Part shown: positions 25,198 through 36,260 of the stretch, piece by piece
Layout: every line of letters starts with the position of its first letter
How positions within the stretch are numbered: position 1 is the stretch's first letter
Source of the DNA: Oscillospiraceae bacterium
GTDB lineage: Bacteria > Bacillota > Clostridia > Oscillospirales > Ruminococcaceae
Direction of reading: 5' to 3'
Length of the DNA stretch: 64,000 nucleotides
NCBI GenBank assembly: GCA_017518255.1
Contig: JAFWVK010000009.1
Coordinates: 1-64,000, forward strand
Position numbers and translations under genes: made by a program
Notes under the pieces: model-generated
Databases searched by the model: none
Seen by the model: only the letters and a program-made list of their open reading frames with translations
Told to the model about the DNA's origin: nothing

Positions 25198-27915
25198 ATG
25201 GCACAGAAAAAAACTGCCGGGAAAACCGGCACGGCTACCAAGAAAAAATCTTCTGCACCGAAAAAGACTGCGGCACGCAAGGGCAATGCGCTTCCGGCGG
25301 CGCCGGTGAAAACAACGGTCAAACAGAAGACACAGACCATTCAGAAACCGCCGAATAATCAGGCACGTTCCGTGATTATGGTTATGGCAGCGGTTCTGAT
25401 TGCATGTCTGGCGCTGATTGAAGGCAGCAAGGTCTGGCTGAAACTGCATAATCTGCTGCGCGGCTTTTTCGGCGTCGGCATTGTTTTTGTCCCGATTATT
25501 TTGTTTTATACTGCGTGGCTGATTACGCAGGACCGCTCCAAGCAGGCGTCCGGCAGAGCAGTCTGGGGTCTGCTGCTGACACTGTTTGTCAGTTGCTTTG
25601 TGCAGCTTTTTATCGGTGATACGCCGATGTCGGTGAATCCGGAAACAGGGAATAAGATGATTTTCCGGGAATCCGTGAAGCTGCTCTATGAGAACGGCAA
25701 GGATATGATCGGCGGCGGACTGATCTCCGGTGTCATCGTGATTCCGCTGATTATGCTTTTTGACGTGACCGGCGCGAAAATTATTGTCACACTGCTGATG
25801 ATTATGCTGTTTATGCTGCTCACAAACCGCGGCTTTACAGAAATGTTCCGGCTGATTGCCAGACCGTTTGTCTGGATGTGGAACGGCATTACCAATGCCG
25901 CTACGCGCGGAATGGAGAGCTTTCGCGAGGACTTTTACGGTGATGACGAAGAAGAGGACGAAGAGCCGGAGGACGAAGAACCGGACGAACCCGAAGTTGA
26001 GGAGCCTGTTCCGGTCTATGTCAGAAGCAGCCGCAGAAAGCAGCCGGAGCCGGTATATGATGAAGAACCTGATCCGCGGGCTGCGCGCAGAAAGAAGCAG
26101 AGCGATGCTGCGCATATCCGCGAGGTTGAGCGGATGCTGGCAAAGGGCGCGGCGATTCCGAAGCGCGATGACCTCAAAAATATTGATCTCGATATCCCGA
26201 TTTATGACAGCGCCGACGTTCCCGCACCGGAGGAAATCAACAAACTGACCGGTCCGGAGGATGAGGGCGTGTCCGGCTTTAAGATGTCCAAGGCGGAGGA
26301 GGAGCGTTTTCAGGCACTTGTGGAACATGCCGCGAAGGAATCCGATGAGGAGCGCAACCGGCTGCCGTGGCTGGAGGAGGACAATGATTCTGCCGACAGC
26401 AGCATTTATGAGGACGAGCCTGAGATTCCGTATACCGCACCGTCTCTTTCCCTGCTGAAACGTGCCGACAATAATGCGAATGATGCGGATAAATCGGCGG
26501 AGCTGCGCGAAAAAGGGCAGCTGCTTGTCGATACGCTCAAAAGCTTCGGTGTTTCCGTCCGGATTACCGGTATCCGCAGAGGTCCGACGGTCACACGCTA
26601 TGAGATTCAGCCGGCTGCCGGTGTAAAGATTTCCAAAATCACACAGCTTGCCGATGATATCGGTCTGAATCTCGGCGGGCTTTCCGTCCGTATCTCTCAG
26701 GTTGAGGGCAAACCCGCGCTCGGTGTCGAGGTGCCGAATAATACGAAAGATACGGTTTCACTCCGCGAAATACTGGAATCGAAGGAGTTTCAGGATTCTG
26801 CAAGCCGCCTGACGTTTGCAGTCGGAAAGGATATCGACGGTCATGTGATTCTCGGCGATATTGCGAAAATGCCGCACATGATTATTGCCGGTACGACCGG
26901 TTCCGGTAAATCGGTCTGTACGAATTCCATTATCATGAGCATTCTGTTCCATGCTTCGCCCGATGAAGTGCGCATGGTTCTGATTGACCCGAAGGTTGTT
27001 GAATTCCAGCCTTATGACGGTATTCCGCACCTGCTGATTCCGGTTGTGACGAATCCGCAGAAGGCAGCCGGCGCCCTGAACTGGGCGGTGATCGAAATGG
27101 AGCGCCGCTATTCGCTCTGCGCACAGTACGGCGTGCGTGACCTGAAAGGCTTCAATGCTGTTGCAGAGAAGACGCCGGAGCTGAAGCCGCTGCCGCAGAT
27201 TCTCATTGTGATCGACGAGTTTGCAGACCTGATGATGACCAGCGGCAAGGAAGTCGAGTCTGCGGTCATCCGCATTGCACAGAAGGCGCGTGCCGCCGGC
27301 ATTCATCTTGTCATTGCGACACAGCGCCCGACCGTGGACGTCATTACCGGTCTGATTAAATCCAATGTGCCGAGCCGTATCGGCATGAGCGTGAAATCAA
27401 CACGCGATTCGCTCAATATTCTGGATCTCAGCGGTGCGGAAAAGCTGCTCGGAAACGGCGATCTGCTGTTCTATCCGCTCGGTTTCCATGAACCGAAGCG
27501 CGTGCAGGGCTGTTTCTGTTCCGATTCCGAGGTAGAGTCGGTTACGTCCTTCCTCAAATCGGGCGGCTCTGCGGAATATGATTCTGAGATCATGAGTGCA
27601 GTCGAGCAGAGTATGCCGGCAAACAAAAATGAGAAAGCGGTTGCGGATGAGGATGCCGGTGAACTGACCGGCGAGGAGGCGCTTGTTGTCAAGGCTGCCG
27701 AGCTTGCCGTGGATATGGGTCAGCTTTCGACGACGGCATTGCAGCGCCGCCTGAAACTCGGTTATGCAAAAGCTGCGCGGATTGTGGACGAGCTGGAGAG
27801 CCGCGGAATTGTCGGACCCTCCGAGGGCGCAAAACCGCGCAAGGTGCTGATGACGCCGCAGGAGCTGACGGAGTGGAAATGCCGCCTTGCCGCAAAGGGC
27901 GGAAAGGTGGACTGA
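25198..27915 (+). CDS. ftsK: DNA translocase FtsK/SpoIIIE
   Basis: This hexameric pump moves chromosomal DNA through the closing septum during division or into the forespore. The 905-residue protein has a basic N-terminus, about four membrane helices between residues 58 and 205, a long acidic linker (runs of Glu/Asp near 243-275), the motor with Walker A GTTGSGKS near 566 and Walker B ILIVIDEFADLMM, and the C-terminal gamma winged helix (TTALQRRLKLGYAKAARIVDELE) that reads KOPS/SRS polarity sequences. A role in both division and sporulation is likely because only one copy is seen. Confidence 0.93.
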   Translation: MAQKKTAGKTGTATKKKSSAPKKTAARKGNALPAAPVKTTVKQKTQTIQKPPNNQARSVIMVMAAVLIACLALIEGSKVWLKLHNLLRGFFGVGIVFVPIILFYTAWLITQDRSKQASGRAVWGLLLTLFVSCFVQLFIGDTPMSVNPETGNKMIFRESVKLLYENGKDMIGGGLISGVIVIPLIMLFDVTGAKIIVTLLMIMLFMLLTNRGFTEMFRLIARPFVWMWNGITNAATRGMESFREDFYGDDEEEDEEPEDEEPDEPEVEEPVPVYVRSSRRKQPEPVYDEEPDPRAARRKKQSDAAHIREVERMLAKGAAIPKRDDLKNIDLDIPIYDSADVPAPEEINKLTGPEDEGVSGFKMSKAEEERFQALVEHAAKESDEERNRLPWLEEDNDSADSSIYEDEPEIPYTAPSLSLLKRADNNANDADKSAELREKGQLLVDTLKSFGVSVRITGIRRGPTVTRYEIQPAAGVKISKITQLADDIGLNLGGLSVRISQVEGKPALGVEVPNNTKDTVSLREILESKEFQDSASRLTFAVGKDIDGHVILGDIAKMPHMIIAGTTGSGKSVCTNSIIMSILFHASPDEVRMVLIDPKVVEFQPYDGIPHLLIPVVTNPQKAAGALNWAVIEMERRYSLCAQYGVRDLKGFNAVAEKTPELKPLPQILIVIDEFADLMMTSGKEVESAVIRIAQKARAAGIHLVIATQRPTVDVITGLIKSNVPSRIGMSVKSTRDSLNILDLSGAEKLLGNGDLLFYPLGFHEPKRVQGCFCSDSEVESVTSFLKSGGSAEYDSEIMSAVEQSMPANKNEKAVADEDAGELTGEEALVVKAAELAVDMGQLSTTALQRRLKLGYAKAARIVDELESRGIVGPSEGAKPRKVLMTPQELTEWKCRLAAKGGKVD

Positions 27916-27940
27916 AATCAAACAGAACGGAGGTGACGGC

Positions 27941-29842
27941 ATGTCCGGATTTATACCGGTGACGCCGGAGGAACTGCATGAACGCGGCATTTCGCAGCCG
28001 GATTTTATCTATATCTGCGGCGATGCCTATGTGGATCATCCGAGCTTCGGAGCGGCGATCATCACGCGCATTCTCGAAGCGAACGGGTATTCCGTTGCCA
28101 TGCTCGCGCAGCCGGATTGGAAAACCGATGCGGATTTCCGGCGCTTCGGATTGCCGAAACTTGCCTTTCTGGTTTCCTCTGGAAACATTGACAGCATGGT
28201 TGCGCACTACACCTCCGCGAAAAAGCGCCGCTCCGACGATGCATATTCTCCCGGAAACAAAGCGGGAAAGCGTCCCGACCGCGCCGTGACCGTATACTGT
28301 CAGAAGCTCCGGAAAATCTACGGAAATCAGGTTCCGGTTCTGATCGGCGGGCTGGAGGCATCGCTCCGCCGCTTTGCGCATTACGATTACTGGGATGACA
28401 GTGTGCATCCCTCCGTGCTTCTTGAAAGCGGTGCCGATCTGCTGATGTTCGGGATGGGTGAACACAGTATGATTGAGATAGCGAATCTGCTGCGGGACGG
28501 CGTGCCGGTTTCGGAGATTACCGAAGTGCGCGGAACATGCTATCTGACCGCTCCCGACAAAACACCGATCGGCTCGGCGGAATGTCCGAGCTTTGAGCAG
28601 TGCTGCGAGAAAAAAGAGGCTTATGCGAGAGCCTGCCGGATTCAGTACGATCAGCAGGATGAGGTTTACGGAAAACGGATTATTCAGCGGCACGGAAACC
28701 GGATGCTTGTGCAGAATCCTCCTGCACTTTCTTTGACGCAGGAGGAGCTGGATGCCGTTTACCGGCTGCCTTTTATGCGCACGTATCATCCGATGTATGA
28801 GGCGGAAGGCGGCGTGCCGGCAATCAAGGAGGTTCGCTTTTCGATTACCCATAACCGCGGCTGCTTCGGCTTCTGTAATTTCTGTTCGATTGCGCTGCAT
28901 CAGGGCAGACGGATGACTGTGCGTTCCGAGGAATCGGTGCTGGAGGAGGCAAAGTATCTGACAACACTGCCCGATTTCAAGGGCTATCTGCACGATGTCG
29001 GCGGCCCGACTGCAAATTTCCGGCAGCCGTCCTGTGAAAAGCAGCTGAAATACGGCCTTTGCAAGGGAAAAAAGTGTCTGGCGCCGGAACCCTGCAAAAA
29101 CCTTGCAGTTGACCATACGGCATATCTGAATCTGCTGCGGAAGCTCCGTGCCCTGCCGAAGATCAAGCGGGTATTCATCCGCTCCGGCATCCGCTACGAC
29201 TATTTGCTCGCAGATAAGGACGATACCTTCTTCCGCGAACTGGTAAGGTATCATGTTTCCGGTCAGCTTAAAGTTGCGCCGGAGCACTGCTCCAATGCCG
29301 TGCTGGATAAAATGGGTAAGCCGCATATCGAGACCTACAAGGCGTTTCAGAAGCGGTTTTACGAACTGACAAAAAGTATGAATATGGAGCAGTATCTTGT
29401 GCCGTATCTGATGAGCAGTCATCCGGGCAGCACGATGAAGGATGCGATTACACTGGCACTGTTCCTGAAAGAGGAAGGAATTCATCCGGAGCAGGTTCAG
29501 GACTTCTATCCCACTCCGGGGACGATTTCAACCTGTATGTTCTATACGGGGCTTGATCCGTATACAATGGAGCCGGTGTATGTGTCGAAAACGGCAAAGG
29601 AAAAGGCGGAGCAGCGCGCTCTGCTGCAATATTTCAAGCCGGAGAATTATGCGGTGATCCGCTCTGCACTGAAAAAAGCGGGCAGACCCGATCTGATCGG
29701 CAGCGGTCCGCACTGTCTGGTTCCGGCAGAGCCCGGCGGCAGCTTCCGGAACCAGACCGGCAGCGGAGAACGCCGCGGCGGAAAACCGCTGAACCGCAGC
29801 GGAAGACCCGGCGGAAACGGAAAGCCGAAGAAGAAATACTGA
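27941..29842 (+). CDS. YgiQ-family radical SAM protein
   Basis: The 633-residue protein has an N-terminal B12-binding-like region (FIYICGDAYVDHPSFGAAII), a radical SAM core with the CFGFCNFC cluster motif near residue 308, and a C-terminal Gly/Arg/Asn-rich tail. The YgiQ family is widespread, but its reaction is unknown. The start at 27941 follows ACGGAGGTGA; the longer frame starting inside ftsK is not credible. It lies 25 bp after ftsK. Confidence 0.9.
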   Translation: MSGFIPVTPEELHERGISQPDFIYICGDAYVDHPSFGAAIITRILEANGYSVAMLAQPDWKTDADFRRFGLPKLAFLVSSGNIDSMVAHYTSAKKRRSDDAYSPGNKAGKRPDRAVTVYCQKLRKIYGNQVPVLIGGLEASLRRFAHYDYWDDSVHPSVLLESGADLLMFGMGEHSMIEIANLLRDGVPVSEITEVRGTCYLTAPDKTPIGSAECPSFEQCCEKKEAYARACRIQYDQQDEVYGKRIIQRHGNRMLVQNPPALSLTQEELDAVYRLPFMRTYHPMYEAEGGVPAIKEVRFSITHNRGCFGFCNFCSIALHQGRRMTVRSEESVLEEAKYLTTLPDFKGYLHDVGGPTANFRQPSCEKQLKYGLCKGKKCLAPEPCKNLAVDHTAYLNLLRKLRALPKIKRVFIRSGIRYDYLLADKDDTFFRELVRYHVSGQLKVAPEHCSNAVLDKMGKPHIETYKAFQKRFYELTKSMNMEQYLVPYLMSSHPGSTMKDAITLALFLKEEGIHPEQVQDFYPTPGTISTCMFYTGLDPYTMEPVYVSKTAKEKAEQRALLQYFKPENYAVIRSALKKAGRPDLIGSGPHCLVPAEPGGSFRNQTGSGERRGGKPLNRSGRPGGNGKPKKKY

Positions 29843-29874
29843 TTTGACTGCAAATAAACGGAGGGTTTACGGAA

Positions 29875-30111
29875 ATGCTGATGGTAGTAGACCGGTTTGA
29901 AGCAGATTATGCCGTTCTGGAAATACAGACGGAAACGGGGGAGCTGCTGTATAAAAATATTCCTGTAAGCTGGCTGCCGGAGGATACGGCAGAGGGCGAT
30001 GTGCTCCGCAAGAGCGGGGGGCAGTATGTCATTGATGCTGCCGAGACTGCCCGCCGCAGAGCCTCGGTACGGGAAAAGCTGCGCGAACAGCTTGGTCAGG
30101 AAGAATTCTGA
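29875..30111 (+). CDS. Small DUF3006-like protein
   Basis: A 78-residue protein starting MLMVVDRFEADYAVLEI, with a short beta-rich N-terminal half (DRFE and a following VSWLPEDTAEGDVL) and a basic helical C-terminus. This pattern fits DUF3006 proteins, small factors of unknown function often found beside hydrolases or DNA-processing genes. A GGAGGG site precedes it. It sits 2 bp before the flavoprotein gene. Confidence 0.75.
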   Translation: MLMVVDRFEADYAVLEIQTETGELLYKNIPVSWLPEDTAEGDVLRKSGGQYVIDAAETARRRASVREKLREQLGQEEF

Positions 30112-30113
30112 GC

Positions 30114-31373
30114 ATGAAATACGATCTGATCTGTGTCGGGGGCGGCGCAGCGGGCTGCTTTGCTGCGGCTCATGCAGCGGCAGCGGGACTGCGCGTGCTG
30201 GTGCTCGACGGAAACGACCGGCTGATGCACAAGCTCTCGATCACCGGAAAAGGCAGATGCAATCTGACCAATCACTGCGATAACGAAACGCTTCTGCGGA
30301 ATATTCTGCGGAATCCGCGTTTTCTGTATTCGGCATTTTCCCGCTGTTCCCCGCAGGATGTGATGGACTATTTCCGGCAGAGCGGGGTTCCGCTGAAAAC
30401 CGAACGGGGCGGGCGGGTTTTCCCGGTGAGTGACAATGCAAAGGATATTGTGAATGCGTTGCAGATGCAGATGTCGCGGTATCATACGGAGATCCGGCTG
30501 CGGACATCCGTGAAGCGCCTGCTGACGGAAAACGGCTGCTGTACCGGTGTTCAGACCGCCGGCGGAACGGAATATGCGGCTGATGCCGTGCTTCTTGCAA
30601 CAGGCGGCATGAGCTATCCGCGGACAGGCTCGCGGGGAGACGGCTACCGGCTCGCAGAGCAGGCGGGGCATACAGTCATTCCGCCGCAGCCCTCACTGAT
30701 TCCGCTTGAAACTGCTGAACAGGATGCCGCAGAAATGCAGGGGCTTTCCCTGAAAAATGTTCTGCTGACCGTGAAGCGCGGCAAAAAAACCGTATTTTCG
30801 GAGCAGGGGGAAATGCTGTTCACGCATTTCGGCGTTTCCGGTCCGCTCGTGCTTTCTGCAAGCTGCCTGATGGATGCGGCGGATATCACGGAGTATACGC
30901 TTTTGATCGACATGAAGCCTGCACTGACCCCGGAGCAGCTGGATCTTCGCCTTTTGCGGGATTTTGCTGAGGTGCCGAATCGTGCGCTCGGCAATGTGCT
31001 GAAATCGCTGCTGCCTGCGTCTATGATTCCGGTGATGCTGAAACGTGCAGGGCTTTCGGGCGCCGAAAAGGTCAACAGCGTGACGAAAGAACAGCGCCGT
31101 GCGCTTGCAGAAAATGTCAAGAGCCTCTGCTATCATGTCTCTGCTATGCGGCCGATTGCCGAAGCGATTGTTACGCGCGGCGGTGTGACAGTGCGGGATG
31201 TCAACCCGAATACAATGGAATCCAAGATTACGCCGGGGCTGTATTTTGCGGGCGAGCTGCTTGATACGGACGGCTTTACCGGCGGGTACAATCTGCAAAT
31301 TGCCTTTGCAACGGCTTACACAGCCGCCGCTGCAATCAGAGAAAGGAAGAATTCTCTATTCTATGCTGGATAA
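30114..31373 (+). CDS. BaiN/HI0933-family FAD-dependent oxidoreductase
   Basis: The 419-residue flavoprotein has the FAD-binding [10 protein letters not shown] motif at the N-terminus, the family segment [14 protein letters not shown], an [17 protein letters not shown] segment and the C-terminal FAD motif [20 protein letters not shown]. This is the HI0933/BaiN family; BaiN reduces bile acid intermediates in Clostridium scindens, but most members have unknown substrates. Nothing nearby points to bile acids. It overlaps the uvrA start by 11 bases. Confidence 0.88.
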   Translation: MKYDLICVGGGAAGCFAAAHAAAAGLRVLVLDGNDRLMHKLSITGKGRCNLTNHCDNETLLRNILRNPRFLYSAFSRCSPQDVMDYFRQSGVPLKTERGGRVFPVSDNAKDIVNALQMQMSRYHTEIRLRTSVKRLLTENGCCTGVQTAGGTEYAADAVLLATGGMSYPRTGSRGDGYRLAEQAGHTVIPPQPSLIPLETAEQDAAEMQGLSLKNVLLTVKRGKKTVFSEQGEMLFTHFGVSGPLVLSASCLMDAADITEYTLLIDMKPALTPEQLDLRLLRDFAEVPNRALGNVLKSLLPASMIPVMLKRAGLSGAEKVNSVTKEQRRALAENVKSLCYHVSAMRPIAEAIVTRGGVTVRDVNPNTMESKITPGLYFAGELLDTDGFTGGYNLQIAFATAYTAAAAIRERKNSLFYAG

Positions 31374-34182
31374 AATCATCATCCGCGGTGCGCGGGAGCA
31401 CAACCTCAAAAATGTCAATCTGGAAATTCCGCGAGACAAGCTGGTTGTCTTTACGGGGCTTTCCGGCTCTGGAAAATCCTCGCTGGCATTTGATACGATC
31501 TATGCCGACGGGCAGCGGCGCTACATGGAATCGCTGTCGTCCTATGCGAGAATGTTTCTCGGACAGATGGAGAAGCCCGATGTTGACAGCATTGAGGGGC
31601 TTTCTCCCGCGATTTCAATTGATCAGAAAACAACTTCCAGAAATCCGCGTTCGACCGTCGGAACGGTAACGGAAATATACGATTATCTGCGCCTTCTATA
31701 TGCGCGGATCGGCATTCCGCACTGTCCGGTCTGCGGACGGGAAATCCTTCAGCAGACAGTCGATCAGATTGCGGACAGTATTCTGGAACTGCCGGAGGGA
31801 ACAAAGCTCCAGCTCCTTGCGCCGATTGCAAGAGGCAGAAAGGGCGAGTATTCCAAAGAACTGGAAAATGCCAGAAAATCCGGCTTTGTGCGCGTGCGCG
31901 TGGACGGCATTGTGTACGATCTTTCCGAAAAGATCAAAATAAACAAGAATCAGAAGCACAATATTGAGGTTGTTGTTGACCGTCTGGTTGTGCGGGAGGG
32001 AATCCGTTCCCGCCTCTCCGACAGCCTGGAAACAACAACCAGATTGTCAGACGGACTGGTTCTGGTCGATGTGATCGGCGGGGAGGAGCGCCTTTTCTCA
32101 CTCTCCTATGCCTGCCCGGAGCACGGGATTTCCGTCGAGGAACTGACCCCCCGGATGTTTTCGTTCAACAATCCCTTCGGTGCCTGCGAAACCTGCACAG
32201 GACTCGGTGTGTTCCGGGAGTTTGACCCGGAGCTTCTGATGCCGAATCAGGATTTGTCAATCCGGGAGGGCGGCTTCAGGGTGCTCGGCTGGAATTTCAA
32301 AGATCCGAAATCCGTTGCGAATATGTATGCCAATGCAGTTGCGGAAAAATATCATGTCGATCTGGATAAGCCTCTGAATAAGCTGACGAAAAAAGAACGC
32401 GATCTGTTCCTGTACGGTACGGGTGATACGGAACTGGTTCTGCATCAGGCGGCGGAATACGGCGGCGCAACCTATATTCACCCGTTTGAAGGGCTGATTC
32501 CGAATCTCAAACGGCGGTATCAGATGGGCAGCGAACGCGCAAAAGAGGAACTGGAAGAATATATGAGCGAACAGCTCTGTCCCGCCTGTCTCGGCAGACG
32601 CCTGAAACCGGTTTCGCTGGGCGTTACGGTCGGCGGTACGGATATTGATACGCTTTGCCGGAAAAGCGTGGAGGACCTCATCCGCTTCTTTTCGGAATTG
32701 CAGCTCACAGAGCGGGAAATTATGATCGCCCGCCTGATTATCAAGGAAATCCGTGCAAGACTGAGCTTTCTGCAAAGTGTCGGTCTCGGTTACCTGACTC
32801 TTTCGCGTGCGGCAGGCTCGCTATCGGGCGGAGAAAGCCAGCGGATCCGGCTGGCAACCCAGATCGGTTCCTCGCTGATGGGTGTGCTGTATATTCTCGA
32901 TGAGCCGAGCATCGGTCTGCATCAGCGGGACAACGAAAAGCTGATTGCAACACTGAAACGTCTGCGGGACTGCGGTAATACGCTGATTGTGGTTGAGCAC
33001 GACGATGACACAATGCGTGCCGCGGATTATATCGTCGATATCGGACCGGGAGCCGGTGTCCACGGCGGCGAGATCGTCTGTGCCGGCACGATTGATGAAA
33101 TTCTCGCATGTCCGGCGTCGGAAACCGGCGCTTACCTGAGCGGCAGAAAAAAGGTTCCTGTTCCGGAAACGCGGCGGCAGGGCAGCGGGAAATTTCTCAC
33201 TGTGCGCGGCGCAAAAGTCAATAATCTTAAAGGAATTGATGTCTCGTTCCCGCTCGGAGAATTTATCTGTGTGACCGGTGTTTCCGGTTCGGGAAAATCC
33301 TCGCTGGTCAATGAGATACTGTATAAATACCTTGCTGCAAATCTCAACCGTGCAAAACTCCGCGCAGCGGGATTTGACCGGATTGAGGGGCTGGAGCATC
33401 TGGACAAGGTCATCTGCATTGATCAGTCGCCGATCGGCAGAACCCCGCGCTCCAATCCGGCAACCTATACCGGCGTGTTCGGGGATATCCGGGAGCTGTT
33501 TTCACAGACACCGGATGCGAAAGCACGCGGATACAGTGCGGGCAGATTCTCGTTCAATGTCCGCGGCGGACGCTGCGAGGCATGCGAGGGCGACGGCATT
33601 GTCAAGATTGAAATGCACTTTCTGCCGGATGTATATGTGCCCTGCGATGTCTGCAAGGGCGCGCGTTACAATCATGAAACGCTTGAAGTGAAATACAAGG
33701 GAAAATCCATTCACGATGTCCTCGAAATGACTGTTGAGGAGGGCTGTGCGTTTTTCTCGGCGATTCCGAAAATCGCCAGAAAGCTGAATACGCTGCGGGA
33801 AGTCGGGCTGGGGTATATTCAGATCGGGCAGCCGGCGACAACACTCTCCGGCGGTGAGGCGCAGCGCGTCAAGCTCTCGACGGAACTGCAAAAACGCTCG
33901 ACCGGCAGAACGGTCTATATTCTGGACGAGCCGACAACCGGTCTGCACAATGCCGATGTTCACAGGCTGATTACGGTTTTGCAGCAGCTTGCGGATGCCG
34001 GAAACACGCTGATTGTCATTGAACACAATATGGATGTCATCAAAGTCGCGGATCATATCATTGATCTCGGTCCGGAGGGCGGAGACGGCGGCGGAACGGT
34101 CGTTGCACAGGGCACACCGGAGCAGATTGCTGCCGTTCCCGAATCCTATACCGGACAGTTCCTGAAGCATTATCTGAAGTAA
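31363..34182 (+). CDS. uvrA: Excinuclease ABC subunit A
   Basis: UvrA finds DNA lesions for nucleotide excision repair and loads UvrB. The 939-residue protein has two ABC ATPase halves, each with a Walker A ([24 protein letters not shown]), signature motifs LSGGESQRI and LSGGEAQRV, and Cys pairs of zinc modules ([16 protein letters not shown] and CDVCKGARY). The start at 31363 follows GAAAGGAAG; a much longer in-frame start inside the flavoprotein gene is rejected. No uvrB is visible here. Confidence 0.96.
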   Translation: MLDKIIIRGAREHNLKNVNLEIPRDKLVVFTGLSGSGKSSLAFDTIYADGQRRYMESLSSYARMFLGQMEKPDVDSIEGLSPAISIDQKTTSRNPRSTVGTVTEIYDYLRLLYARIGIPHCPVCGREILQQTVDQIADSILELPEGTKLQLLAPIARGRKGEYSKELENARKSGFVRVRVDGIVYDLSEKIKINKNQKHNIEVVVDRLVVREGIRSRLSDSLETTTRLSDGLVLVDVIGGEERLFSLSYACPEHGISVEELTPRMFSFNNPFGACETCTGLGVFREFDPELLMPNQDLSIREGGFRVLGWNFKDPKSVANMYANAVAEKYHVDLDKPLNKLTKKERDLFLYGTGDTELVLHQAAEYGGATYIHPFEGLIPNLKRRYQMGSERAKEELEEYMSEQLCPACLGRRLKPVSLGVTVGGTDIDTLCRKSVEDLIRFFSELQLTEREIMIARLIIKEIRARLSFLQSVGLGYLTLSRAAGSLSGGESQRIRLATQIGSSLMGVLYILDEPSIGLHQRDNEKLIATLKRLRDCGNTLIVVEHDDDTMRAADYIVDIGPGAGVHGGEIVCAGTIDEILACPASETGAYLSGRKKVPVPETRRQGSGKFLTVRGAKVNNLKGIDVSFPLGEFICVTGVSGSGKSSLVNEILYKYLAANLNRAKLRAAGFDRIEGLEHLDKVICIDQSPIGRTPRSNPATYTGVFGDIRELFSQTPDAKARGYSAGRFSFNVRGGRCEACEGDGIVKIEMHFLPDVYVPCDVCKGARYNHETLEVKYKGKSIHDVLEMTVEEGCAFFSAIPKIARKLNTLREVGLGYIQIGQPATTLSGGEAQRVKLSTELQKRSTGRTVYILDEPTTGLHNADVHRLITVLQQLADAGNTLIVIEHNMDVIKVADHIIDLGPEGGDGGGTVVAQGTPEQIAAVPESYTGQFLKHYLK

Positions 34183-34205
34183 AATACAGAAAGGACGGCA
34201 AAAGA

Positions 34206-34970
34206 ATGCGTGCGGTCACATGGAATGTCAACGGGCTGAGAGCCTGTGAAAAGAAAGGGTTTGCCGATTTTTTTGCATCGGCTGATGCGGATTTTTTCTG
34301 CATTCAGGAGACAAAAATGCAGGAGGATCAGCTCTCTGCACTGCAGTTTCAGGCAGAGGGACGGCATGTTTTCTGGAACAGTGCGGAGAAAAAGGGATAT
34401 TCCGGAACGGCAGTCTTTGCAAAGCAGGAGCCTTTATCCGTGACAAAAGAACTCCCGACCGGCGGCGTATCCGATGAGGGCAGGGTTCTGACACTGGAAT
34501 ATCCGGATTTTTATCTCGTCAATGCCTATGTCCCGAATGTGCGGCGCGATCTGATCCGTATTCCGCTCCGGATGGAGTGGGAGGATGCGCTGCGGGCGCA
34601 TCTGACTGAGCTGGACCGGAAAAAGCCGGTGCTCTACTGCGGCGATCTTAATGTCGCGCATCAGCCGATTGATTTGAAAAATGCGAAATCCAACGAAGGA
34701 AATGCCGGCTATACCGCCGAGGAGCGCGGAAAAATGACCGAGCTGCTTGCTGCGGGATTTGTCGATGCGTTCCGTTATAAGTATCCGGACAGGACGGATG
34801 CCTATACGTGGTGGTCGTATATGGGCAGAGCGCGGGAGAAAAATGTCGGTTGGCGCATTGATTACTGGCTGCTTTCGGAACGGCTGAAAGACCGGATTCA
34901 GGATGTCACGATTCATTCGGAGGTTATGGGCAGCGATCACTGCCCGCTTGAACTGCAAATCGCACTGTGA
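34206..34970 (+). CDS. xth: Exodeoxyribonuclease III / AP endonuclease
   Basis: The enzyme cuts DNA at abasic sites and trims 3' ends in base excision repair. The 254-residue protein shows VTWNVNGLRA, FFCIQETKMQ (metal-binding Glu), the NAYVPN segment, YCGDLNVAH and the final GSDHCPL with the catalytic Asp-His. An AGAAAGGA site precedes the ATG 23 bp after uvrA, so the two repair genes probably share a transcript. Confidence 0.95.
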   Translation: MRAVTWNVNGLRACEKKGFADFFASADADFFCIQETKMQEDQLSALQFQAEGRHVFWNSAEKKGYSGTAVFAKQEPLSVTKELPTGGVSDEGRVLTLEYPDFYLVNAYVPNVRRDLIRIPLRMEWEDALRAHLTELDRKKPVLYCGDLNVAHQPIDLKNAKSNEGNAGYTAEERGKMTELLAAGFVDAFRYKYPDRTDAYTWWSYMGRAREKNVGWRIDYWLLSERLKDRIQDVTIHSEVMGSDHCPLELQIAL

Positions 34971-35006
34971 TAACAGGTGTAATAATCAGAAACGGAGTTG
35001 ATTCAG

Positions 35007-36203
35007 ATGAACGAGGGAAACAATCAGAGAAATCCAAGACGCCGTGAAAATGCGGCAGATGCACCGAAATGGGATGTGCAGGAGGTCGCAGTGCCGTCCG
35101 GAAAAGCGCCGCAGCGGCGTCCGCAGCAGAGAAGCGCCTCCGCTCCGCAGCGTTCTGCATCCGGAGCGGCTGCACCGAACAGACGTCCTGCATCTTCACA
35201 GAACGGGCGTCCGGCTTCTCCGCAGAATCAGAAGGGACGTCCCGTATCTTCGCAGAACGGACGCCCGGCTTCTCCGCAGAGGCGGACAGCGCCTTCCGGC
35301 GCACAGCGTACCGGCGCACAGCGTACCGGCGCACAGCGTACCGGCGCACAGCGTACCGGCGCACCCGCCCGCAGACCTGTGCAGCAGCGGACTGCCGGAC
35401 CCGCGCAGCCACAGAGAAAACCTGCTCAGAAAAAGCCAAAACGGAATTATACCCGGCTCTATGTGCTGATCGGTGCGCTTGCAGCATGTGCTCTGCTTTT
35501 CTTCGGAATTAAGGCACTGAAAAAACAGCAGGACAATCAGAAAGCCGGAAGCGCTTCGGCGGAGCAGACACAGGAAACCACAACCACGACGGAACCGGTT
35601 GTTACGGAGCCGCCGATCGTGCAGAATATTACATTCAACACACCGCTGACGTATTCTTCTTCTGCCGGTGCGGAAGTGACTGATTTTAACGGCGATGCGA
35701 AAATGAAGGTTCTGATTCCGCAGGGAGCGGAACCGACAGAGGTTGTCTGGAATCTGCCGCAGCTTGTGGGTTCGGGAAATGCTTCCAAGGTTCGCACGGT
35801 CTGCATGGATATTACCTGTGCTTCTTCTGTGCCGATCGGACAGTGCAGCGGCGGACTGCGTGCGCTTGTTCCGGAATACAATGCCGAAACCGGCGTGCAG
35901 GAAGGCACTTCGCCGGTCAAGATTACGGATATTCTGCTGATTGACCGGGAAAATACTGAAAATACGTGGCATGTGGAGATCAGCCTGCCGCAGAGCCTGT
36001 TCAGCGGAGAGACTTCGGAGCTTTCCTTTGTCCGGTACGGCGACAACACAACCGCTGAGCTCTATCTGGATAATATTCAGTTCCTTGATACATACGGCAG
36101 CCCTCTGGATATTGTTTACAACGCACCCGGCGCCGAGACCGGCGCACATACGGCTGCCCCGACGGATGCGACAACGACGACCGCATCCGCACTTCCGCAG
36201 TAA
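35007..36203 (+). CDS. Membrane-anchored protein with basic Pro/Gln/Arg N-terminal region and secreted C-terminal domain, unknown
   Basis: The 398-residue protein has a long low-complexity cytoplasmic N-terminus rich in Arg, Gln, Pro and Ser (about 1-145), one membrane helix (LYVLIGALAACALLFFGIKAL, about 151-171), a short Thr/Glu linker and a folded outer domain of about 190 residues with beta-strand patterns and LYLDNIQFLD, which recalls carbohydrate-binding or jelly-roll modules. It ends in a Thr-rich tail. I do not recognise the family. The ATG at 35007 is well spaced from GGAG; a TTG at 34998 is too close. The basic cytoplasmic arm could contact nucleic acid, membrane or partner proteins; this is a guess. 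Confidence 0.7.
   Translation: MNEGNNQRNPRRRENAADAPKWDVQEVAVPSGKAPQRRPQQRSASAPQRSASGAAAPNRRPASSQNGRPASPQNQKGRPVSSQNGRPASPQRRTAPSGAQRTGAQRTGAQRTGAQRTGAPARRPVQQRTAGPAQPQRKPAQKKPKRNYTRLYVLIGALAACALLFFGIKALKKQQDNQKAGSASAEQTQETTTTTEPVVTEPPIVQNITFNTPLTYSSSAGAEVTDFNGDAKMKVLIPQGAEPTEVVWNLPQLVGSGNASKVRTVCMDITCASSVPIGQCSGGLRALVPEYNAETGVQEGTSPVKITDILLIDRENTENTWHVEISLPQSLFSGETSELSFVRYGDNTTAELYLDNIQFLDTYGSPLDIVYNAPGAETGAHTAAPTDATTTTASALPQ
35298..35357 (+). repeat. Four tandem 15-bp repeats coding GAQRT
   Basis: Four identical 15-bp units (GGCGCACAGCGTACC) run in frame and encode GAQRT each, with partial copies at the edges. Identity at every base points to recent slippage, so the length may vary among strains. 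Confidence 0.9.
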
Positions 36204-36229
36204 GCCTGTTCTGAAAGCTGCCGCGCCTG

Positions 36230-36237
36230 CATACAAT
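36230..36237 (+). promoter_or_regulatory. SigE-type -10 element before yabP
   Basis: CATACAAT matches the mother-cell SigE -10 consensus CATACANT and lies 23 bp before the yabP start. No clear SigE -35 is seen. The 14-base stretch CATACAATGCAGTA recurs with one change before spoVM. Confidence 0.5.
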
Positions 36238-36260
36238 GCAGTATGGAAGGGGGCGGCAGA

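Noticed and set aside
31198..31362. Longer uvrA start inside the flavoprotein gene
   Set aside because: The added residues are not UvrA-like and the start at 31363 has a ribosome site followed by the conserved N-terminus.
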